Source of the DNA: Pseudomaricurvus sp033283335
GTDB lineage: Bacteria; Pseudomonadota; Gammaproteobacteria; Pseudomonadales; Cellvibrionaceae
Reading direction: 5' to 3'
DNA length: 64,000 nucleotides
Assembly: GCA_033283335.1 (NCBI GenBank)
Contig: JAWMQP010000006.1
Span: 186,001 to 250,000 of the forward strand
Position numbers and translations under genes: made by a program
Notes under the pieces: generated by a model
What the model was told of the DNA's origin: nothing
Database searches by the model: none
Seen by the model: the letters and a program-made list of their open reading frames with translations, nothing else
Part shown: piece by piece, positions 8,744 through 16,787 of the stretch
How positions within the stretch are numbered: the stretch's first letter is position 1
How the letters are laid out: every line of letters starts with the position of its first letter

Positions 8744-10690
8744 TTATTGGGGCCCCGGCTGGCCGCTGTAGAACGCCCGAATCTGCTGCTTTTCTGACTC
8801 GCTCAACTCATTAAAGTTCTTGTGACTGAGTTTTTCCAATAGCGTCCGTTGTTTTTCCTGGGCGAGGCGCTTTTCGGTGCGGGTCAGGCAGTCGAGGTAT
8901 TCCTGTCCGGCATTGTAGGGCCCGTGCTGACGGGCTTCATTGAGCAGTTCGACAGTGGCCAGTCGGGCCAGTTCGTCGGTCGCGTCCGCGCCTTTGGTGC
9001 CTCGCCAGTGGCCCAGAATGCGGGGCAGGCTATAGTTGGGGCGCTGGCGCAGGAAGGTCAGCAGCTCGATAAAGCGCTGCAGGTCCCGATCCGGATGGGC
9101 CTCAATGTGGGGGATGGCCGGGGTGGTGGGTACCAGCTCCGGATGTTGCAAGATCAGGGCGCACAACAGTTTGCTTGGGGGCAGCTTGATCGGTCCCCGG
9201 TAGCTTGCTGCCCCGTTCGACCGGCTGGAGTGCGCGTGCCAGGCGGGCACGGCACCGGCGTGCGGTGAGGGTGACTCGGGTTGTGGCGTCTCGCTGTGTT
9301 GACGGCCATGGGAGGGCGTCGTGCTGGTTGCGGCAGGCTTCGCTGCGGGGAGCTCTGGCTTGGTGTGTGCGGCTTCGGCGGGTGGCGGCTCGGGCACATG
9401 CACCAGTTCCATCAGGGTGTCCATGGGCAGGCCGGTGCGCTGCGCCAGATTGGCGAACATCAGCTCGCGGAAAACGCCCGCGGGCAGCCGGTGTAATAGG
9501 GGGGCGGCGCGTTTGCTGAGGCGAGCGCGGCCCTCCATGGTCTGGATGTCGATGCCGTCTGAGACGCTGTCGAAAAGGAAGTCTTCCAGCGGCACGGCCA
9601 TATCGATCATGAGGCTGAATTTGTCGGCGCCGATCTGCCGTACCAGAGTGTCCGGATCCTCACCATCGGGCAGAAACAGGAACTTCACCTGGCGGCCGTC
9701 CTGCATGGCGGGCAGAGAGCTTTCCAGGGCGCGACGGGCGGCATTGCGGCCCGCTTCGTCGCCGTCGAAGCAGAACACCACTTCCGGGGTGTATTTGAAG
9801 GCCAGCGCCAGGTGGTCTTCGCCACAGGCGGTGCCGAGGGTGGCAACACCATAGCGAATGCCGAACTGGGCCAGGGCCACCACGTCCATATAGCCTTCCA
9901 CCACCAGCAGGCGCGGCAGCTGGCGGTAGGCGCGGCGCGCTTCGAACAGGCCGTAGAGCTCGCGGCCCTTGTGAAACACCGGGGTTTCCGGCGAGTTCAG
10001 GTATTTGGGCTTGTCATCGCCCAGCACCCGGCCGCCAAAGCCAATGACCCGACCGCGGGTGTCGCGGATGGGAAACATGATGCGATTGCGGAAGCGGTCG
10101 TAGCGGCGACCGTCTTCGGGGCGCTCGATCAGCATGCCGCCCTCGGCCAGCAGGTGTTTGTCGTCTTCTTCCAGTCCCAGGGCCTTCAGCAGGTTGTCCC
10201 AGCCGGGTGGGGCGTAGCCAATGCCAAAGTCGCGGGCGATTTCACCGCTCAGGCCGCGCTGTTGCAGGTAGTTGATGGCGTGCTGGCGGGCCGGGTTGTG
10301 GCGCAATTGCTGGCGGAAATACTGGTCGGCTTTCTCCAGCATTTGATAGAGGTTTTTGCGCTCTTTCTGTTGGGGGGAGTCGTTGCGGGCTTCGCGTGGC
10401 ACTTCCAGGCCGACCAGTTTGGCCAGTTCCTCGACCGCGTCGGGAAAGCTCAGGCGATCGTGCTCCAGCACAAAGCCCAGGGCGGTGCCGCTGGCGCCGC
10501 AACCAAAGCAGTAATAGAACTGTTTGTCGGGGCTGACGGTAAACGACGGGGTTTTCTCGTCGTGGAAGGGGCAGCAGGCGCTGTAGTTCTTGCCGCTTTT
10601 TTTCAGCTTGACGCGCGCATCCACCACATCGACGATGTCGACGCGGTCCAGCAGATCATCGATAAACGTTTGGGGAATCAGGCCGGCCAT
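8744..10690 (-). CDS. dnaG: DNA primase DnaG
   Basis: Primase (648 aa) that lays down RNA primers for DNA replication and binds DnaB helicase through its C-terminal domain. The N-terminal zinc-binding domain has CPFHDEKTPSF and YYCFGCGASG at about 40-65, giving the C-H-C-C ligands. The catalytic TOPRIM core has LLVVEGYMDVVALAQ at about 263-277 and the DxD-type FCFDGDEAGRNAA at about 310. A Pro/Ala/Ser-rich linker at about 430-500 separates the core from the helicase-binding domain. The start MAGLIPQTFIDDLLDRVDIV is the family start. It lies between yqeY and rpoD, the usual position. Nothing abnormal was seen apart from the rather long linker. Confidence 0.99.
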   Translation of the reverse strand: MAGLIPQTFIDDLLDRVDIVDVVDARVKLKKSGKNYSACCPFHDEKTPSFTVSPDKQFYYCFGCGASGTALGFVLEHDRLSFPDAVEELAKLVGLEVPREARNDSPQQKERKNLYQMLEKADQYFRQQLRHNPARQHAINYLQQRGLSGEIARDFGIGYAPPGWDNLLKALGLEEDDKHLLAEGGMLIERPEDGRRYDRFRNRIMFPIRDTRGRVIGFGGRVLGDDKPKYLNSPETPVFHKGRELYGLFEARRAYRQLPRLLVVEGYMDVVALAQFGIRYGVATLGTACGEDHLALAFKYTPEVVFCFDGDEAGRNAARRALESSLPAMQDGRQVKFLFLPDGEDPDTLVRQIGADKFSLMIDMAVPLEDFLFDSVSDGIDIQTMEGRARLSKRAAPLLHRLPAGVFRELMFANLAQRTGLPMDTLMELVHVPEPPPAEAAHTKPELPAAKPAATSTTPSHGRQHSETPQPESPSPHAGAVPAWHAHSSRSNGAASYRGPIKLPPSKLLCALILQHPELVPTTPAIPHIEAHPDRDLQRFIELLTFLRQRPNYSLPRILGHWRGTKGADATDELARLATVELLNEARQHGPYNAGQEYLDCLTRTEKRLAQEKQRTLLEKLSHKNFNELSESEKQQIRAFYSGQPGPQ

Positions 10691-10810
10691 CGGATGAGTT
10701 TACCGTCTCTTGAGGCAGTGGGCTATACGGCTGTCCAGTGGGGCGATCAGTCGGTTGGCGGCTGCTTGAGGTAGGGGATGGCTGGCGGTGGTGTCGGGCT
10801 GGCTCTTGGC

Positions 10811-11257
10811 TCAGCCCAGCTTAGCCTTGACCAGCTTGCTGATGGCGCCCATGTCGGCGCGGCCCTGCACCTGGGGTTTGACGAGTGCCATCACTTGCCC
10901 CATATCGCGTGCGCTTTCGGCACCACTGTCGGCAATCGCCTGGGAGACAATCTGCTCCAGCTCGGCGTCGCTCAGGGCTTCGGGCAGGAATTCCTCGATC
11001 ACGGCCATCTCGGCCCGCTCGATGTCGGCCAGGTCCTGGCGCTCGGCACCTTCGTACTGGCTGATGGAATCGCGGCGCTGTTTGCACATCTTATCGAGAA
11101 TGACCAGCATTCGCTCGTCGTCCACTTCGATGCGCTCGTCGACCTCAATGCGCTTGATCTCTGACTGAATCATGCGGATGGTGCCCAGGCGTTCCTTTTC
11201 TTTGGCACGCATGGCTTCCTTCATGGCATCTTTAATGCGGTCTTTCAGTGTCGACAC
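10811..11257 (-). CDS. yqeY: GatB/YqeY domain protein
   Basis: A 148-residue all-helical YqeY-family protein, related to the tail domain of GatB that binds tRNA during amidation; its own cellular role is unsettled. I chose GTG at 11257 (VSTLKDRIKDAMKEAMRAKE) because it has GGAG eight bases upstream and gives the normal family length. The longer frame starting at 11293 adds 12 atypical residues. Family features are KEKERLGTIRMIQSEIK near the start and GADMGAIS-type residues near the end (RADMGAISKLVKAKL). It sits between rpsU and dnaG, an arrangement common in Pseudomonadales and different from E. coli, where rpsU and dnaG are adjacent. Confidence 0.93.
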   Translation of the reverse strand: MSTLKDRIKDAMKEAMRAKEKERLGTIRMIQSEIKRIEVDERIEVDDERMLVILDKMCKQRRDSISQYEGAERQDLADIERAEMAVIEEFLPEALSDAELEQIVSQAIADSGAESARDMGQVMALVKPQVQGRADMGAISKLVKAKLG

Positions 11258-11354
11258 GGTTTTTCTCCACACGGCTGCGCCGTGGCAGGCCACGGCACAT
11301 GGTGAATTGCAAGACTTTAGGCGTTAAGCGGGAGCTTGGGCCTGAATCAGCGCG

Positions 11355-11376
11355 AAAACTGTACTAATCAGTACAG
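11355..11376 (-). terminator. Attenuator-like hairpin at the end of rpsU
   Basis: On the minus strand CTGTACT and AGTACAG flank a four-base loop and are followed by TTTT (the plus-strand AAAA at 11355-11358). The left arm contains the rpsU stop codon. E. coli has a partial terminator at the equivalent place, which lets rpsU be expressed far above dnaG; the same role is likely here. Confidence 0.6.
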
Positions 11377-11583
11377 GCGCTGGAACTTGCGGGATTCGCG
11401 CTGAACTTTCTTGGCGTGACGCTTAACAGCAGCGGCAGCGGCGCGCTTGCGAACAGTAGTGGGCTTCTCGTAGAACTCGCGACGGCGAACTTCGGCCAGA
11501 ACACCGGCTTTTTCACATGAACGCTTGAAGCGACGCAGAGCGATATCGAAAGGCTCGTTTTCTTTAATCTTTACTGAAGGCAT
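11368..11583 (-). CDS. rpsU: 30S ribosomal protein bS21
   Basis: Small-subunit protein S21 (71 aa), needed for initiation on mRNAs. It begins MPSVKIKENEPFDIALRRFKR and has the family's RRREFYEKPTTVRKR segment and the basic C-terminus ending KFQRLY. Length equals that of E. coli S21. It is the first gene of the macromolecular synthesis cluster; a sigma-70-like promoter is visible at 11681-11709. The hairpin at its stop codon probably reduces read-through into yqeY-dnaG-rpoD. It is divergent from tsaD, the classical arrangement. Confidence 0.98.
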   Translation of the reverse strand: MPSVKIKENEPFDIALRRFKRSCEKAGVLAEVRRREFYEKPTTVRKRAAAAAVKRHAKKVQRESRKFQRLY

Positions 11584-11680
11584 TGGGTTACCTGATATTA
11601 GTTTGTCAATTCACCAGAGAAATGGCAGTGCCGGCACAGTGCTGGCGGTTTAACCATTTCTCACATTCCAAGGGGCGCAA

Positions 11681-11709
11681 ATTCTATACACTTACCCTGG
11701 AGACTGCAA
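11681..11709 (-). promoter_or_regulatory. Candidate sigma-70 promoter of rpsU
   Basis: On the minus strand TTGCAG (11704-11709) and TAGAAT (11681-11686) are separated by 17 bp. The -10 matches consensus at five of six positions, the -35 at three of six. Transcription would start about 90 bp before rpsU. Confidence 0.5.
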
Positions 11710-11817
11710 TATGCATTTGCGGGCAAAATGTGTGTTTTGACTGGCCCTTGACCGCCGGGCTGATTATCATGCGCGCCTGTCCGTGGAATAGGCTTGAAAG
11801 AGGCGAGTGGTTGAGAC

Positions 11818-12846
11818 ATGCGAGTTCTGGGTATTGAAACCTCCTGCGACGAAACCGGCATCGCGCTGTACGACAGTGATCGGGGCCTGCTGGGGCACCG
11901 GCTGTACAGCCAGATTGCCGTTCACAGTGAGTACGGCGGGGTGGTGCCGGAGCTGGCTTCACGTGACCATGTGCGCAAGACCCTGCCGCTGATCAATGAG
12001 GTGTTGGCCGATACCGGACTGACCAAAGCCGACATTGACGCCGTGGCCTATACCGCAGGGCCGGGCCTGATCGGTGCGCTGATGGTGGGGGCCTGCATCG
12101 GCCGGGCGCTGGCCTACGGCTGGGACGTGCCGGCCATCGGTGTGCATCATATGGAAGGCCATCTGCTGGCACCCATGCTGGAGCCCGAGCCGCCCGAGTT
12201 TCCGTTTGTGGCTCTGCTGGTGTCCGGCGGTCACACCCAGTTGGTGCAGGTGGATGGCATTGGTCATTACTCCCTGCTGGGCGAATCATTGGACGATGCC
12301 GCCGGCGAGGCTTTCGACAAGGCCGCCAAAATGCTGGATCTGGATTACCCCGGCGGGCCGCAGGTGGCGAAACTGGCCGAGCAGGGCAACCCCGAGCGCT
12401 TTACCTTTCCAAGGCCGATGGTGGATCGGCCTGGCCTGGATTTCAGCTTCAGTGGGCTCAAAACCTACACCCTCAATACCGTGGCTGAGCACACCCAGGA
12501 AAACGGCCTGCCCGATGACCAGACCTGTGCCGACATCGCTTGCGCCTTCCAGGAAGCGGTGGTGGATACGCTGGTGATTAAATGTCGCCGCGCCTTGCAG
12601 CAGACCGGTTTTAAGACCCTGGTGATTGCCGGTGGCGTGTCGGCCAATACCCGCCTGCGGGAAAAGCTGGAAAAGGCGTTGGCCAAGATCGGGGCGCGAG
12701 TATTTTACGCCCGTCATGAATTCTGCACCGATAACGGCGCCATGATCGCGTATGCCGGCTGTCAGCGCCTGTTGGCCGGCCAGACCGAAGACCTTGGTGT
12801 CAAGGTGACACCGCGCTGGCCGCTGGACTCACTGGCGCCGTTGTAA
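11818..12846 (+). CDS. tsaD: tRNA t6A37 threonylcarbamoyltransferase TsaD
   Basis: Catalytic subunit (342 aa) of the TsaBDE complex. It transfers the threonylcarbamoyl group from TC-AMP to A37 of ANN-decoding tRNAs in the cytoplasm. It starts MRVLGIETSCDETGIALYD, the family's ASKHA phosphate-binding motif. The iron ligands are in HHMEGHLLAPML at about 110-121, and SGGHTQLV follows at about 137. Later motifs are DFSFSGLKT at about 208 and the C-terminal FCTDNGAMIAYAG that completes the metal site. Length is normal. It opens a tsaD-folB-folK run on the plus strand, divergent from rpsU. Confidence 0.98.
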   Translation: MRVLGIETSCDETGIALYDSDRGLLGHRLYSQIAVHSEYGGVVPELASRDHVRKTLPLINEVLADTGLTKADIDAVAYTAGPGLIGALMVGACIGRALAYGWDVPAIGVHHMEGHLLAPMLEPEPPEFPFVALLVSGGHTQLVQVDGIGHYSLLGESLDDAAGEAFDKAAKMLDLDYPGGPQVAKLAEQGNPERFTFPRPMVDRPGLDFSFSGLKTYTLNTVAEHTQENGLPDDQTCADIACAFQEAVVDTLVIKCRRALQQTGFKTLVIAGGVSANTRLREKLEKALAKIGARVFYARHEFCTDNGAMIAYAGCQRLLAGQTEDLGVKVTPRWPLDSLAPL

Positions 12847-12883
12847 CTGACCCATCTATCAAGCCGAACTGAAAGAGAGCCTC

Positions 12884-13240
12884 ATGGACATCGTCTACAT
12901 TCGCGAACTGCGCATCGATACCATTATTGGAATCTACGACTGGGAACGACAGGTACGGCAAACCGTGTGTCTGGATTTGGAGATGGCCGCGGACATTCGC
13001 AAAGCGGCCGAGAGCGAAGACATTCAGTACGCGCTCAATTACAAATCTGTGGCAGATCGATTGATCGATTTTATCGGTGGCAGTGAATTTTTGCTGGTAG
13101 AAGCCATGGCGGAGCAAATCTGCCGGATTGTTCGTGAGGAATTTGGTGTCAGCTGGGTGCGATTGCGACTCAGCAAGCCCGGCGCTGTGCGCCAGGCGCG
13201 AGATGTTGGCCTGCTGATTGAGCGGGGAGAAAAAGGCTGA
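12884..13240 (+). CDS. folB: Dihydroneopterin aldolase FolB
   Basis: Dihydroneopterin aldolase (118 aa), which converts 7,8-dihydroneopterin to 6-hydroxymethyl-dihydropterin plus glycolaldehyde in folate synthesis. It starts MDIVYIRELRIDTIIGIYDWER; this IG(I/V)xxWER segment is the family signature and supplies the substrate-binding Glu of the octamer. ALNYKSVADRLIDF and the C-terminal LRLSKPGAVRQARDVGLLIER complete the fold. The stop codon overlaps the start of folK (TGATG), so the two consecutive pathway enzymes are translationally coupled. It lies 37 bp after tsaD. Confidence 0.96.
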   Translation: MDIVYIRELRIDTIIGIYDWERQVRQTVCLDLEMAADIRKAAESEDIQYALNYKSVADRLIDFIGGSEFLLVEAMAEQICRIVREEFGVSWVRLRLSKPGAVRQARDVGLLIERGEKG

Positions 13241-13779
13241 TGACCCAGGTGTTTTTGGGGTTGGGTAGCAACATCGACCCGCAGCAACACATTGTGGCAG
13301 GGCTGGACGCGCTGGCGCAGCAGTTCGGCGAGTTGATTATCTCGCCGGTCTACGAAAGTGAAGCGGTAGGTTTTGACGGTGATAACTTTGTCAATCTGGT
13401 GGTGGGCATTGACACCGGCCTGTCGGTCGGCGAATTATCCAGCGTGTTGAAGGCCATTGAGGACGCCAATGGCCGCGAGCGCAGCGGCCCCAAGTTCAGC
13501 GGTCGCAGTCTGGACATTGACATCCTCACCTACGGCGAGGTGTGCGGCCTGGTAGATGGTGTGGAGTTGCCGCGCGATGAAGTGGTCAAGAATGCGTTTG
13601 TGCTGCAACCGCTGGCGCAACTGGCGCCACAGCAGCGCCACCCCGCTTGCGGACTCAGTTTTGCGGAGTTGTGGCAGGCCTATAATCGACCCCAAAAACT
13701 TTGGCAGATCGATTTTGCCTGGCGTGGCCGGTGTATTTCCCAGGCTGACAGCGCGGATGGCAACACTGGCGATCACTGA
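13240..13779 (+). CDS. folK: Hydroxymethyl-dihydropterin pyrophosphokinase FolK
   Basis: Transfers pyrophosphate from ATP to 6-hydroxymethyl-dihydropterin, the next folate step after FolB (179 aa). It begins TQVFLGLGSNIDPQQHI, the family GLGSN motif. The conserved GPKFSGRSLDIDILTYG near residue 85-101 carries the two metal-binding Asp residues, and the substrate loop NxVVG is seen as FVNLVVGI. LPRDEVVKNAFVLQPLAQLAP corresponds to the usual LPHPxxxxRxFVLxPL. Its ATG overlaps the folB stop. The last codons run into an 18-bp tandem repeat (13771-13820) that supplies the stop codon, so the C-terminal tail may be a recent replacement. Confidence 0.95.
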   Translation: MTQVFLGLGSNIDPQQHIVAGLDALAQQFGELIISPVYESEAVGFDGDNFVNLVVGIDTGLSVGELSSVLKAIEDANGRERSGPKFSGRSLDIDILTYGEVCGLVDGVELPRDEVVKNAFVLQPLAQLAPQQRHPACGLSFAELWQAYNRPQKLWQIDFAWRGRCISQADSADGNTGDH

Positions 13780-13820
13780 GTCCGGGGCGATCACTGAGTC
13801 CGGGGCGATCAGTGAGTCTG
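13771..13820. repeat. 18-bp tandem repeat spanning two gene ends
   Basis: GATCACTGAGTCCGGGGC occurs at 13771-13788 and 13789-13806, with a 14-bp diverged third copy at 13807-13820. The first copy contains the folK stop (TGA 13777-13779); the third contains the stop of the convergent zinc-finger gene (13809-13811). Confidence 0.9.
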
Positions 13821-14105
13821 GTCCACGCAGAGCACACAGCAGTCCGTATCGGGCACGGCTTTGCGACGTTCAGGGCCAATCAGGTGACCACAGTGACGGC
13901 AGACGTCGTTGCCGCAGTCGCCCAGCTTTCTCAGCACCTGCTTGATGTGCAATAGTTCCCTGGCGGCCTGACAGGCCAGACTGTCCAGTGTCTCATCATC
14001 GCCAGGACCACTGCTGTCCAGGGTTTGCAGCTCGGCAGCGAGTTGATGCTGGCGTCTTAGCAGGCTCATGCGGGCTTGGTAAAGGCTCATCGGGATGGTG
14101 TCCAT
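13809..14105 (-). CDS. DksA/TraR-type C4 zinc-finger protein
   Basis: A 98-residue protein with a four-cysteine zinc finger at its C-terminus, in the order CRHCG then CCVLC (about 70-93), preceded by a helical N-terminal region (about 5-60). This is the plan of the TraR/DksA family, whose members reach into the RNA polymerase secondary channel. It is shorter than DksA (about 150 aa) and lacks its long coiled-coil tip, so it resembles the short TraR/YbiI type. The start is uncertain: ATG at 14105 or 14090, neither with a strong ribosome binding site. The stop codon lies in the tandem repeat shared with folK. Function in transcription is inferred from family only. Confidence 0.75.
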   Translation of the reverse strand: MDTIPMSLYQARMSLLRRQHQLAAELQTLDSSGPGDDETLDSLACQAARELLHIKQVLRKLGDCGNDVCRHCGHLIGPERRKAVPDTDCCVLCVDQTH

Positions 14106-14160
14106 GTGTTGTTGTAATTCTGGTTGTCTTTAAGGCCGTGCACTGGGGTTTATATTGCGG

Positions 14161-14191
14161 GTTAATGGCCGATTGTCAATCGGCCATTAAC
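14161..14191. terminator. Strong hairpin between the zinc-finger and Hsp20 genes
   Basis: GTTAATGGCCGATTG and its exact reverse complement are separated by one base, giving 13 or more stacked pairs. It lies 19 bp after the Hsp20 stop codon on the minus strand. No clear T-tract follows on the minus strand, so it may stabilise the mRNA end rather than terminate by itself. Confidence 0.55.
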
Positions 14192-14209
14192 GGGTTTTCA
14201 AAGGCGTCA

Positions 14210-14635
14210 TCAATGAATGTCGATGCGTCGGCTTGCCGGTGTGGCAGGTTCAGCTTTGGGCGCACTTAAGGTCAGCACGCCATTATTGAACTCGGCTTTG
14301 ATGTCTTCCTGTTGTACATCCTGGCCCAGGTTAAAGCTGCGCATGAACTTGCCGTAGCGGCGTTCCTGGCGCAGCACACGACCCTCTTTCTCTTCTTTGT
14401 CTTCCTGCCGGCACTCGGCTTCGATGGTCAGTACACCGTTGTCCAGGGTGACGTTAACATCTTCTCTATTGACGCCGGGCAGCTCGGCGCTGATTTGGTA
14501 CCGGTCTTTTAGCTCTTTCACTTCAATGCGGGGCGCAAAGAAACCGCTTTCCTTGTCGCCCAGCAAATCGGGGCTGCGGAAATGATCAAACAGCTGATCG
14601 AAATCGAACAATGAATTACGTGGGATTAAGCTCAT
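14210..14635 (-). CDS. Small heat-shock protein (Hsp20/alpha-crystallin)
   Basis: ATP-independent holding chaperone (141 aa). I chose the ATG at 14635 because it follows a perfect TAAGGAGG five bases upstream; the frame extends 34 codons further but that part is atypical. Order: N-terminal region SLIPRNSLFDFDQLFDHF, alpha-crystallin domain about 38-128 starting APRIEVKELKDRYQISAELPGV, the NGVLTIEAE strand, and the terminal GVLTLSAPK. The C-terminal tail RRIDIH carries the I-x-I docking motif used in oligomer assembly. It stands alone. I saw no convincing sigma-32 promoter in the 100 bp upstream, though heat control is usual for the family. Confidence 0.93.
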   Translation of the reverse strand: MSLIPRNSLFDFDQLFDHFRSPDLLGDKESGFFAPRIEVKELKDRYQISAELPGVNREDVNVTLDNGVLTIEAECRQEDKEEKEGRVLRQERRYGKFMRSFNLGQDVQQEDIKAEFNNGVLTLSAPKAEPATPASRRIDIH

Positions 14636-14836
14636 AACGACCTCCTTAGCACTCCAGGGGTTCCGGGCCAGGGGTTCCAAGGCTTCCGGATCTTGGGAAG
14701 TGGGCAAAATCAGTATAGTGCGCGGCGTTGCCGGCAACTATTGAGCTGGATCAAATAAGTGTGAGATTGGCTGGCTGGAGGCTGCGGTGGATGGTTGCCC
14801 GGTTAGAGCTTCGCATGGTAGAGGGGAGCTGTGTGG

Positions 14837-14876
14837 CCTGTGTTGGGCCAGCGCTCTGGCGCTAACCCAGCACAGG
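14837..14876 (-). terminator. Hairpin after ettA
   Basis: CCTGTGTTGGG and CCCAGCACAGG pair imperfectly around AGCG/CGCT and a short loop. It lies 26 bp past the ettA stop. No clear T-tract follows. Confidence 0.45.
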
Positions 14877-14901
14877 TTTGGTCCTGGTGCTATGGGAGGG
14901 T

Positions 14902-16566
14902 TCAGGACTTGAGTTTTTTGTACTGCATACGGTGTGGCTGGGCGTCTTCACCTTTGCGTTTCACCAGATCCTCGTGATACTCGGTGTAGTTGCCCTCGAA
15001 GAACTCGATGTTGCCGTCGTCCTCGTAGGCGAGGATATGAGTGGCCACCCGGTCCAGAAACCAGCGGTCGTGCGAGATTACCAGGGCACAGCCGGGGAAG
15101 TTATTCAGGGCTTCTTCCAGCGCACGCAGGGTTTCCACGTCCAGGTCGTTGGACGGTTCGTCGAGCAGTAGCACGTTGGCGCCTTGTTTCAGGGTGTTGG
15201 CCAGGTGCAGGCGACCCCGTTCACCGCCGGACAGTTCACCGACGCGCTTCTGCTGGTCAGAGCCCTTGAAGTTAAAGCGACCCACATAGGAGCGGGAGCT
15301 GACCTCGTAGTTACCGATTTTGAGGATATCCTGGCCGTCGGAAATTTCTTCCCACACGGTTTTGCTGTTGTCCAGGTTGTCGCGGCTCTGCTCGACAAAC
15401 GCCACCTGCACGGTTTCACCCAGTTCCACTTCACCGCTGTCCGGTTGTTCGATGCCGGCGATCATGCGGAACAGGGTGGATTTACCGGCGCCGTTGGCAC
15501 CGACGATACCGACAATGGCGCCTTTGGGGATGGAGAAACTGAGGTCGTCGATCAGCACGCGATCGCCAAAGCTCTTGCTGACGTGATTGAAGTTGATGAC
15601 CTTGTCGCCCAGGCGCTCGCCGGGTGGGATGTAGATCTCGTTGGTCTCGTTACGGGTCTGGAATTCCTGCGACTGCATTTCTTCAAAGCGGGCCAGACGC
15701 GCCTTGTTCTTGGCCTGGCGGCCTTTGGGGTTCTGTCGCACCCACTCCAGTTCCGCCTTGATGGCTTTCTGGTGCGAGGCTTCGCTGCGTTGTTCCTGCT
15801 CCAGGCGGGCCTCTTTTTGCTCCAGCCAGCTGGAGTAGTTGCCCTCGTAGGGGATGCCGCGACCGCGGTCCAGCTCCAGAATCCAGCCGGCGGCGTTGTC
15901 GAGGAAATAGCGATCGTGGGTGATGGCGACTACGGTGCCGGGGAAATCCACCAGGAAGCGCTCCAGCCAGTAAACCGATTCGGCGTCCAGGTGGTTGGTG
16001 GGTTCGTCCAGCAGCAGCATGTCCGGGCGCGACAGCAGCAGGCGACAGAGCGCTACGCGGCGGCGCTCACCGCCGGACAGCTTGGTCACATCGGCGTCCC
16101 AGGGAGGCAGGCGCAGGGCGTCGGCGGCGGCTTCCAGCTTGTGATCCAGATTGTGGGCGTCCCACGCCTGGATGATGTCTTCCAGCTGGCCCTGTTTCTT
16201 CGCCAGGGCGTCGAAGTCGGCGTCCGGTTCGGCGTAGGCGGCGTACACTTGATCCAGCTCGGCCATGGCATCCAGGGCTTCGCGCACCCCGTCTTCGACG
16301 TTGCCGCGCACGTCTTTTTCCGGATCCAGCTGCGGTTCCTGGGGCAGATAGCCCACTTTGATGCCGGGCATGGGGCGGGCTTCACCGTTAATGTCGGTAT
16401 CGATACCGGCCATGATGCGCAACAGGGTGGATTTACCAGCGCCGTTCAGGCCCAGAACACCGATTTTGGCGCCAGGGAAAAAGGACAGTGAAATGTCTTT
16501 CAGAATTTCACGTTTCGGGGGAACAACCTTGCCCACCCGGTTCATGGAATATACGTATTGTGCCAT
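14902..16566 (-). CDS. ettA: Energy-dependent translational throttle protein EttA
   Basis: ABC-F ATPase (554 aa) that binds the ribosomal E site and gates the first elongation step according to ATP/ADP. Two ABC cassettes are visible: Walker A GLNGAGKST at about 39 and GANGAGKST at about 356; signatures LSGGERRRVALC and LSGGERGRLHLA; Walker B LLLDEPTNHLD and LLLDEPSNDLD. The EttA-type arm and the linker rich in Arg/Lys/Gln (about 240-320) lie between them. The start MAQYVYSMNRVGKVVPPKR is typical of EttA rather than Uup or YheS. Length matches E. coli EttA (555 aa). It is a single gene. Confidence 0.97.
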   Translation of the reverse strand: MAQYVYSMNRVGKVVPPKREILKDISLSFFPGAKIGVLGLNGAGKSTLLRIMAGIDTDINGEARPMPGIKVGYLPQEPQLDPEKDVRGNVEDGVREALDAMAELDQVYAAYAEPDADFDALAKKQGQLEDIIQAWDAHNLDHKLEAAADALRLPPWDADVTKLSGGERRRVALCRLLLSRPDMLLLDEPTNHLDAESVYWLERFLVDFPGTVVAITHDRYFLDNAAGWILELDRGRGIPYEGNYSSWLEQKEARLEQEQRSEASHQKAIKAELEWVRQNPKGRQAKNKARLARFEEMQSQEFQTRNETNEIYIPPGERLGDKVINFNHVSKSFGDRVLIDDLSFSIPKGAIVGIVGANGAGKSTLFRMIAGIEQPDSGEVELGETVQVAFVEQSRDNLDNSKTVWEEISDGQDILKIGNYEVSSRSYVGRFNFKGSDQQKRVGELSGGERGRLHLANTLKQGANVLLLDEPSNDLDVETLRALEEALNNFPGCALVISHDRWFLDRVATHILAYEDDGNIEFFEGNYTEYHEDLVKRKGEDAQPHRMQYKKLKS

Positions 16567-16787
16567 ATGGCTGGAGACCTCGAGGAAATCAAAACAGAGG
16601 ATAGTGGAGAAGTGGCGGCAAGTTTGGGAAAAAGCCGCTGCGTAGTCAAATAAAACTCACGCATCACCTGGTCAGAAGAAGTCCGGGCGTCACTCTGAAT
16701 GGCATTCATGCGGGCGCGTTGCGCGGTTCTGTTTCTATACTGATGGGATGGCGGAAATAATAATAACGACCACCAGAAGGAAAACGG

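Noticed and set aside
11359..11376. LexA-box-like palindrome at the end of rpsU
   Set aside because: The spacing is CTGT-N10-ACAG, two bases longer than a LexA box, and the T-tract makes an attenuator the better reading.
15184..16491. A 435-codon open frame antisense to ettA
   Set aside because: EttA is complete with both ABC cassettes; the other frame has no recognisable motif.
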